From Pseudomonas weihenstephanensis (GTDB lineage: Bacteria > Pseudomonadota > Gammaproteobacteria > Pseudomonadales > Pseudomonadaceae), in NCBI RefSeq assembly GCF_001043055.1, contig NZ_JYLF01000002.1:620001-684000 (forward strand): a stretch of DNA of 64,000 bases. Reading direction: 5' to 3'. Each line of letters starts with the position of its first letter. Position 1 is the first letter of the stretch. The notes beneath the pieces were generated by a model that made no database searches, was not told where the DNA came from, and worked only from the letters and a program-made list of their open reading frames with translations. The translations under genes were made by a program, and so were the position numbers. Positions 58,209 through 64,000 of the stretch are shown here, piece after piece.

Positions 58209-58865
58209 ATGGATAAATGGATCGCTTTAGTCAGAACGAAATTGCGCGAGCTGAAACTCACGCAAGAAAAACTCGCCGAACGCGTCGGGGCTTCCCAGGG
58301 CGGTGTTGGTCATTGGCTTAACAAACGTCGTCAGCCCGACCTCGAAACGATGAACAAAGTGCTGCATGCCCTTGGGCTGGGGCACCTTGAAGTCGCGATC
58401 GTGGTACGTGAACGCAAGGCCAGTAACGATGACGTAAACACCGCCGAGCCGGTCTACGACATCACCTCGGCGTATCGCTACCCCGTCACGGACTGGGAAA
58501 GTGCCGGGCACATCAACGAGAAAGCCCGGCAGGGTTATCAGCCGTCCACGGTGTTTGAGATGAGCGATCACTACGCCAAAGGTGATGCCTATTGGCTGCA
58601 AGTGACAGGCGATGCGATGACGGCCCCGGTGGGCATCAGCATCCCCCAAGGCATGATGATCCTGATCGACCCGGACCTGGAAGCCGAACCCGGCAAGATG
58701 GTGGTTGTGCGCACGCCGGACAGTGAAGCCGCGACGTTTCGCCAGTTGATCGAAGAGAGTGGTCGGCGCTATCTCAAGCCGCTAAACCCGACGTATCCCA
58801 AAACCCTGCTCGATGAGCGCAGCCGTATTCTGGGTGTGGTGGTGCAGGCAACGACCAAGTTCTGA
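58209..58865 (+). CDS. LexA/CI-like S24-family regulator lacking the cleavage residues
   Basis: A 218-residue protein with an N-terminal HTH (LTQEKLAERVGASQGGVGHW, residues 17-36) and a C-terminal S24 domain close to lambda CI (GMMILIDPDLEAEPGKMVVV, KPLNPTYP). In CI the nucleophile is in GNSMTAP; here it reads GDAMTAP (Ala136). The catalytic Lys in TFKKL is Arg178 (TFRQL). It should bind DNA but not self-cleave in the SOS response. The frame opens at 58167; the ATG at 58209 gives the usual start. Terminator at 58892. Confidence 0.88.
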   Translation: MDKWIALVRTKLRELKLTQEKLAERVGASQGGVGHWLNKRRQPDLETMNKVLHALGLGHLEVAIVVRERKASNDDVNTAEPVYDITSAYRYPVTDWESAGHINEKARQGYQPSTVFEMSDHYAKGDAYWLQVTGDAMTAPVGISIPQGMMILIDPDLEAEPGKMVVVRTPDSEAATFRQLIEESGRRYLKPLNPTYPKTLLDERSRILGVVVQATTKF

Positions 58866-58891
58866 TTGCCAGCCCTCCATGCATCCAGCTC

Positions 58892-58919
58892 AAAGGCGGA
58901 CACCGGTGTCCGCCTTTTT
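58892..58919. terminator. Bidirectional terminator between S24-type gene and liuD
   Basis: AAAGGCGGACACC directly abuts its inverse GGTGTCCGCCTTT, then TT. Flanking A- and T-tracts make it a terminator for both converging genes. Confidence 0.85.
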
Positions 58920-58931
58920 AATGCCCGACAT

Positions 58932-60872
58932 TCAGGCCAGTTCGACCAACACCGCGCCTTCGACCACCATGTCCCCTTCCTGGCAGTAAAGGGCGTTGAC
59001 GGTACCGCTGCGGGGCGCACGCACGCTGTGCTCCATTTTCATTGCTTCGAGCACCACCAGTTGCGTACCGGCTTCAATGCTTTGCCCAACCTCGACCAGT
59101 ACCCGCACGATGCTGCCATTCATGGGGGCTGTCAGACCGCCTTGTTGCGTATGACTGGCCCCTGTAGCCGCCAGCGGGTCATAGGCGTTCACCGTCTGTA
59201 GTTCGCCGCCCCAGCGCAGATACAACGTGTTTGCGCGCCGAATGGCCAGGTGTTTGCTGCGCACCCCATCGTGCTCGCTCAACAACTGATCGCCGCGCAA
59301 CGGGCTGCCAACACCGCTGAGGCTGACGGTGCGTTGTTCGCCGTTGCTGCTCAGTGCCAGCAACGTGTGCGCCGCTAATCCGTTGCGAAACCCGGTGCTG
59401 ACCGCCCACGGTGAGGCGCGATCCTCTTCGTGAACAACGGGTGTAAGGCTTTGCGCATACGCCTGCGCGGCCGCAGTCCAAAATGCGTCAGGCAAAGGCT
59501 CAGCAGGCGGCAGTAATTGCGCCTGATAGCGCGGGATGAAGTCGGTGTCGAGTTCAGCCGCCGCGAAGGCTGGATGCCCGATAATCCGGCGCAAAAAGCT
59601 CAGGTTGGTTTTCAACCCGCCAATGCAAAACTCATCCAGCATCGCCAGCAGGCGCAACCGAGCCTGTTCGCGGTCTTCGCCCCAGGCAATCAACTTGCCG
59701 AGCATGGGATCGTAAAACGGTGAAATCTCATCCCCTTCACTCACGCCGCTGTCCACCCGGCGTCCCGCACCTGCGGCCGATTCGCGGTACACGGCCAGGC
59801 GGCCGGTTTGCGGCAGGAAATCATGGCTGGGGTCTTCAGCGTACAAGCGCACTTCGATGGCATGACCGCGCAAGGGCACTTCATTCTGGGTGATGGGCAG
59901 TGCTTCGCCGCGTGCGACTTTGATCTGCCATGCCACCAGATCGAGACCGGTGATGGCTTCTGTCACCGGGTGCTCAACCTGCAAACGCGTGTTCATCTCC
60001 ATAAAGAAGAATTCACCGCGGGCGTCCAGCAAAAACTCCACCGTACCGGCGCCCACATAGCCAATGGCTTGCGCGGCGCGCACTGCGGACTCGCCCATCG
60101 CGCGCCGTAGCGCAACGCTCAAGCCCGGTGCCGGCGCCTCTTCAACGACCTTTTGATGACGGCGCTGAATCGAGCAGTCCCGCTCGTTGAGGTACAGGCA
60201 GTTGCCCTGTTGATCGGCAAATACCTGGATCTCGACGTGCCGGGGTTTAAGCACGTACTTCTCTACCAGCATCCGGGCATCGCCGAATGACGACAACGCT
60301 TCGCGCTGCGCCGACGCCAGCGCTTCAGCCAGTTGGCTGTCGTTTTCGACCACTTTCATGCCTTTGCCACCGCCCCCTGCCGTGGCCTTGAGCAATACGG
60401 GGTAGCCGATGTTGTCTGCTGCGGTGCGAAAAGTGTCCACGTCTTGGGCTTCGCCGTGATAACCCGGCACCAACGGCACGCCTGCCACTTCCATCAAGGC
60501 TTTGGCTGCGGATTTGCTGCCCATCGCATCAATAGCCGAAGCGGGCGGGCCCAGAAAGATCAGGCCCGCGGCTTCAATCGCCCGCGCAAAGCCTGCGTTC
60601 TCGGACAAAAAACCGTAGCCGGGGTGAATCGCCTGAGCGCCACTGGCTTTGGCGGCGGCAATGATCTTGTCGATTTTCAAGTAGCTGTCAGCGGCTTTGC
60701 TGCCGCCCAGGTTCACGCAGATATCCGCCTCGCGACAGTGCCGGGCATCACGGTCGGTGTCGCTGTGAACCGCCACGGTGGTCAGCCCCAACGCTTTGGC
60801 CGTGCGCATCACGCGGCAGGCGATTTCGCCGCGGTTGGCCACCAGCACGCAGGTAATTGTCGATGGGTTCAT
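58932..60872 (-). CDS. liuD: Methylcrotonyl-CoA carboxylase, biotin-containing alpha subunit
   Basis: This subunit carboxylates biotin and carries it to the beta subunit, converting 3-methylcrotonyl-CoA to 3-methylglutaconyl-CoA. The 646-residue protein has biotin carboxylase domains (VLVANRGEIACRV at the start, the ATP-grasp loop KATAGGGGKGMKVV, EMNTRLQVEHPVTE) and a C-terminal biotinyl domain with VLEAMKMEH (biotin Lys about residue 613). The ATG at 60872 overlaps liuC's stop as ATGA. It is the last gene of the operon here: liuE does not follow. Confidence 0.94.
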   Translation of the reverse strand: MNPSTITCVLVANRGEIACRVMRTAKALGLTTVAVHSDTDRDARHCREADICVNLGGSKAADSYLKIDKIIAAAKASGAQAIHPGYGFLSENAGFARAIEAAGLIFLGPPASAIDAMGSKSAAKALMEVAGVPLVPGYHGEAQDVDTFRTAADNIGYPVLLKATAGGGGKGMKVVENDSQLAEALASAQREALSSFGDARMLVEKYVLKPRHVEIQVFADQQGNCLYLNERDCSIQRRHQKVVEEAPAPGLSVALRRAMGESAVRAAQAIGYVGAGTVEFLLDARGEFFFMEMNTRLQVEHPVTEAITGLDLVAWQIKVARGEALPITQNEVPLRGHAIEVRLYAEDPSHDFLPQTGRLAVYRESAAGAGRRVDSGVSEGDEISPFYDPMLGKLIAWGEDREQARLRLLAMLDEFCIGGLKTNLSFLRRIIGHPAFAAAELDTDFIPRYQAQLLPPAEPLPDAFWTAAAQAYAQSLTPVVHEEDRASPWAVSTGFRNGLAAHTLLALSSNGEQRTVSLSGVGSPLRGDQLLSEHDGVRSKHLAIRRANTLYLRWGGELQTVNAYDPLAATGASHTQQGGLTAPMNGSIVRVLVEVGQSIEAGTQLVVLEAMKMEHSVRAPRSGTVNALYCQEGDMVVEGAVLVELA

Positions 60873-61687
60873 GGGCGCGGCTCCTGACTGGATGAGTCGA
60901 GCTGCCAACTCGGGGTGCGCTTTTGGAGAAAGGCACGCAGACCTTCCTGGCCTTCAGGGCTGACACGAATGCGCGCAATGGCGTTTTCGCAGTAGCGGCG
61001 AATGGCTGGCGTCGGTGCGCCGTGGCTGACTTCGCGCAGCAAATCTTTGCAGGCGCGCATGGCATGTGGGCTGTTGAGCAGCAGGGTGTCGGTCCAGCGC
61101 GCCACCTGTTGTTCGAGTTCGGCCACGGGGTAACTTTCTGACAACAATCCCAATTGGCGGGCACGTTCGCCACTAAAGCGTTCGGCGGTGAGGGCAAACC
61201 GTCGTGCGGCACGCTCGCCGATGGCTTGCACCACAAAGGGACTGATCACGGCGGGGGCAATGCCGATGCGCACTTCAGACAGGCAGAACTGGGCGTCATC
61301 GGCGCCGATGGCCATGTCACACGCGCTGATCAAGCCCAAGGCCCCGCCATAGGCCGCGCCTTGCACCACGGCCAGGGTCGGTATTTTCAACTTGGCGAGG
61401 TTGTACATCAGCTCGGCCAAGTGCCGGGCGTCGTCCAGGTTGGTGTTGTAATCAAGCTCGGCCGACTGCTGCATCCAGGCCAGATCGGCCCCGGCGCTGA
61501 AATGCCTGCCGCGCCCGCGCAGTATGAGAAAACGCAGGCTGGCATCACTTTGCACGGCGTCCAGCGCCAGGATCAGCTCACGGATCATTTCAGCGTTAAA
61601 CGCATTGTTTTTCTGCTCGCGACTCAGCCACAAGGTGGCAAAACCCCGGGGGTCGGTGTGCAGTTCAAGGGTGTTGAAATCAATCAT
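60869..61687 (-). CDS. liuC: Methylglutaconyl-CoA hydratase (crotonase family)
   Basis: LiuC hydrates 3-methylglutaconyl-CoA to HMG-CoA in leucine and isoprenoid breakdown. The 272-residue crotonase-fold enzyme has the oxyanion-hole strands RGRGRHFSAGADLAWM and GAAYGGALGLISACDMAI, with an acidic residue in the LSEVRIGIAPAVIS helix. Its ATG at 61687 follows a 111-base gap after liuB that holds a REP-like sequence. It overlaps liuD by four bases. Confidence 0.92.
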   Translation of the reverse strand: MIDFNTLELHTDPRGFATLWLSREQKNNAFNAEMIRELILALDAVQSDASLRFLILRGRGRHFSAGADLAWMQQSAELDYNTNLDDARHLAELMYNLAKLKIPTLAVVQGAAYGGALGLISACDMAIGADDAQFCLSEVRIGIAPAVISPFVVQAIGERAARRFALTAERFSGERARQLGLLSESYPVAELEQQVARWTDTLLLNSPHAMRACKDLLREVSHGAPTPAIRRYCENAIARIRVSPEGQEGLRAFLQKRTPSWQLDSSSQEPRP

Positions 61688-61759
61688 GTCCGTCAGTCCT
61701 TGGATGGCTGTACGTGTAAAAGATTGTGCCTGCTGTGCAGGTGCTTGCGGTGGAGTGCG

Positions 61760-61785
61760 GCCATCGCAAGCAAGCTCGCGCCTAC
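61760..61785. repeat. REP-like sequence between liuB and liuC
   Basis: GCCATCGCAAGCAAGCTCGC followed by GCCTAC resembles the single pseudomonad REP unit (GCGAGCAAGCTCGCTCCTAC type). It lies in the 111-base gap inside the liu operon and is imperfect. Confidence 0.6.
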
Positions 61786-61798
61786 CGTGAGGCTGGGG

Positions 61799-63406
61799 TT
61801 ACATACGGAATACGCCAAAGCGCGTGCTGTCGATGGGCGCGTTCAGCGCTGCGGACAAGCCCAACGCCAGCACTTCGCGGGTTTGTGCCGGGTCAATTAC
61901 GCCGTCATCCCATAAGCGGGCGCTGGAGTAGTAGGGGTGGCCCTGATGTTCGTATTGATCAAGGATGGGCTGTTTGATCTGCGCTTGCTCTTGATCGCTG
62001 AACGTTGTGCCGTTGCGTTCGGCTTGTTCGCGCTTGACCTGCACCAGTACCCCGGCTGCCTGTTCGGCGCCCATCACGCCGATGCGAGCGTTGGGCCACA
62101 TCCACAAGAAGCGCGGGTCATAGGCGCGACCGCACATGCCGTAGTTGCCGGCACCAAAACTGCCGCCGATGATCACGGTGAATTTAGGCACTTTGGCGCA
62201 TGCCACAGCGGTCACCAACTTGGCGCCGTGTTTGGCGATGCCGCCGGCTTCGTATTTTTGGCCGACCATAAATCCGGTGATGTTTTGCAGGAACACCAAC
62301 GGGATGCCGCGCTGGCAGGCCAGTTCGATAAAGTGCGCACCTTTTTGTGCCGCCTCGGCAAACAAGATGCCGTTATTGGCCAGGATCGCCACCGGATACC
62401 CGTGCAAATGGGCAAACCCGCACACCAGCGTGGTGCCGAACAAGGCTTTGAATTCATCGAACACCGAGCCGTCGACCAACCGTGCAATCACTTCACGTAC
62501 GTCATAGGGTTGCTTGGCCTCGGCGGGCACCACGCCATACAACTCGTCGCTGGCATACAGCGGCGCCGACGGGGTGCGTTGTTGCAGCTGGCCCAGTTTT
62601 CGCCAATTAAGGTTGGCCACACTGCGTCGCGCCAATGCCAGCGCGTGTTCATCACTCTGGGCGTAATGGTCGGCGACGCCGCTGATTTTGCAGTGCACAT
62701 CGGCTCCGCCCAAGTCTTCGGCGCTGACCACTTCACCCGTTGCCGCTTTGACCAAGGGCGGCCCGGCGAGAAAGATCGTGGCTTGCTGGCGCACCATGAT
62801 CGCTTCGTCAGCCATCGCCGGCACATACGCGCCGCCCGCGGTGCACGAGCCCATCACCACGGCAATTTGCGGGATGCCCGCAGCACTCATGTTGGCCTGA
62901 TTGAAAAAGATGCGGCCGAAGTGTTCGCGGTCCGGGAATACCTCGTCCTGGCGCGGCAAGTTGGCGCCGCCGGAGTCCACCAGGTAGATGCAGGGCAAAC
63001 GGTTCTGCTCGGCAATGGCTTGCGCCCGCAGGTGTTTTTTGACGGTCAGCGGGTAGTACGAGCCGCCTTTGACGGTGGCGTCATTGGCCACAATCATGCA
63101 CTCCACGCCTTCGACCCGACCAATGCCTGCGATGATTCCGGCCGCTGGCACGTCTTCGCCGTACACCTCGTAGGCAGCGAGCTGACTGAGTTCAAGGAAT
63201 GGCGAGCCGGGGTCCAGCAGCCGGTCGATACGCTCGCGGGGTAACAGTTTGCCCCGTGAAGTATGCCGTTCTTGTGCTTTAGTGCCGCCGCCCTGTTGCA
63301 CGTGGGCGAGCAGGCGGTGCAGGGCGTCGACCTGCTTGAGCATGGCCTCGCGGTTGACCGCGAATTCGGCCGAACGCGGGTTGATCGTCGTGTTCAAGAT
63401 GGACAT
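61799..63406 (-). CDS. liuB: Methylcrotonyl-CoA carboxylase, carboxyltransferase beta subunit
   Basis: A 535-residue carboxyltransferase (crotonase superfamily twin domains). The N half shows [20 protein letters not shown] and [22 protein letters not shown] turns; the C half [24 protein letters not shown] and [15 protein letters not shown]. It receives carboxybiotin from LiuD and carboxylates 3-methylcrotonyl-CoA. The ATG at 63406 lies 11 bases after the liuA stop with GGAGGACG before it. Confidence 0.94.
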   Translation of the reverse strand: MSILNTTINPRSAEFAVNREAMLKQVDALHRLLAHVQQGGGTKAQERHTSRGKLLPRERIDRLLDPGSPFLELSQLAAYEVYGEDVPAAGIIAGIGRVEGVECMIVANDATVKGGSYYPLTVKKHLRAQAIAEQNRLPCIYLVDSGGANLPRQDEVFPDREHFGRIFFNQANMSAAGIPQIAVVMGSCTAGGAYVPAMADEAIMVRQQATIFLAGPPLVKAATGEVVSAEDLGGADVHCKISGVADHYAQSDEHALALARRSVANLNWRKLGQLQQRTPSAPLYASDELYGVVPAEAKQPYDVREVIARLVDGSVFDEFKALFGTTLVCGFAHLHGYPVAILANNGILFAEAAQKGAHFIELACQRGIPLVFLQNITGFMVGQKYEAGGIAKHGAKLVTAVACAKVPKFTVIIGGSFGAGNYGMCGRAYDPRFLWMWPNARIGVMGAEQAAGVLVQVKREQAERNGTTFSDQEQAQIKQPILDQYEHQGHPYYSSARLWDDGVIDPAQTREVLALGLSAALNAPIDSTRFGVFRM

Positions 63407-63417
63407 GCGCGTCCTCC

Positions 63418-63999
63418 TTAGCGGGTTTCGTTAAAGAGTTCGCGGCCAATCAGCATTCGGCGGATTTCGCTGGTGCCCGCGCCGATTTCGTACAGCTTGG
63501 CGTCGCGCAGAAGGCGACCCGCCGGGAATTCATTGATGTAACCATTGCCGCCCAGAATCTGGATCGCGTCGAGGGCCATTTGGGTCGCGCGTTCGGCGCT
63601 GTATAAAATCACCCCGGCGGCGTCTTTGCGCGTGGTTTCCCCACGTTCGCACGCAGCGGCCACGGCATACAGGTAGGCGCGGCTGGCATTGAGTTGGGTG
63701 TACATGTCAGCGACTTTGCCTTGGATCAGCTGGAATTCACCGATGCTTTGACCGAACTGTTTACGGTCGTGGATGTAAGGCACCACCAGATCCATGCACG
63801 CTTGCATGATGCCGGTCGGGCCACCCGAGAGCACCACACGCTCGTAATCAAGGCCGCTCATCAGCACTTTGACCCCACCGTTGAGCGGGCCGAGCAGGTT
63901 TTCTTCGGGCACTTCTACGTTGTCGAAAAACAGTTCGCTGGTGTTCGAGCCGCGCATGCCCAGCTTGTCGAAATGTTTGCTGCGGCTGAAGCCTTTCCA
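63418..63999 (-). CDS. liuA: Isovaleryl-CoA dehydrogenase (5' end outside window)
   Basis: The C-terminal 193 residues of an acyl-CoA dehydrogenase are visible, from [20 protein letters not shown] to the stop at 63418. The sequence has the family pattern [22 protein letters not shown], the active-site region [31 protein letters not shown] and the closing IGREL. The operon position, ahead of liuBCD, makes it isovaleryl-CoA dehydrogenase, the first liu step. The catalytic Glu and FAD-binding N-terminus lie beyond the edge. Confidence 0.93.
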   Translation of the reverse strand, partial: WKGFSRSKHFDKLGMRGSNTSELFFDNVEVPEENLLGPLNGGVKVLMSGLDYERVVLSGGPTGIMQACMDLVVPYIHDRKQFGQSIGEFQLIQGKVADMYTQLNASRAYLYAVAAACERGETTRKDAAGVILYSAERATQMALDAIQILGGNGYINEFPAGRLLRDAKLYEIGAGTSEIRRMLIGRELFNETR

Positions 64000-64000
64000 G

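Noticed and set aside
61937..63244. 435-codon plus-strand frame across liuB
   Set aside because: Antisense shadow; the liuB product has full family motifs on the minus strand.

Overview
The window is chromosomal DNA from a Pseudomonas of the fluorescens/fragi-like part of the genus. The evidence is gene content and order: acnB, universal stress protein, miaE; lpxH-ppiB-glnS-cysS-folD-tRNAs-tig-clpP-clpX-lon-hupB-ppiD-fabI; a five-gene peptide ABC transporter, mltD, gloB, rnhA, dnaQ. From memory this order closely follows the P. aeruginosa PAO1 PA1787-PA1816 stretch. Pseudomonas-type REP palindromes, a DUF6124 gene, a PrrF-like small RNA and a liu leucine-degradation operon agree. No rRNA, CRISPR array, intact insertion sequence or prophage was seen.

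Layout. 1-7.9 kb: the outer-membrane protease gene bepA (cut by the window edge), a TusA-like gene, a PerM permease, acnB with a large inverted-repeat element upstream, a DUF1289 gene, a tandem universal stress protein and miaE. 8.0-12.9 kb: a MarR-controlled tripartite efflux operon (outer-membrane lipoprotein, EmrA, EmrB) with a palindromic operator over its promoter. 12.9-28.1 kb: housekeeping genes for lipid A, prolyl isomerisation, tRNA charging, folate and protein quality control, with tRNA-Arg, tRNA-His and tRNA-Leu, plus a decayed tRNA-Asp-like sequence between hupB and ppiD. 28.2-41.2 kb: fabI, the npp/yej-type peptide transporter with two binding proteins, mltD, gloB, a methyltransferase, rnhA and dnaQ.

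41.2-55.4 kb is more accessory: an acetyltransferase, an FMN reductase, a three-gene cluster (catalase-related protein, LodA-like quinoprotein oxidase, LodB-like flavoprotein), the aminoethylphosphonate genes phnW/phnX with their LysR regulator, a YebC-family protein, a leucine-rich-repeat protein kinase, and wreckage of a Csu-type chaperone-usher pilus locus. 55.4-64 kb: an M14 carboxypeptidase, a Fur-controlled PrrF-type sRNA, an Lrp regulator divergent from leucine dehydrogenase, DUF6124, a LexA/CI-like repressor that has lost both self-cleavage residues, and liuDCBA (liuA cut by the edge). Leucine dehydrogenase and the liu enzymes are successive parts of leucine catabolism.

The points most worth a second look are the LodA/LodB/catalase-like cluster, the tRNA-Asp-like gene carrying a GTT anticodon, the protease-dead S24 regulator, the collapsed csu locus, and the 139-bp inverted-repeat element upstream of acnB.
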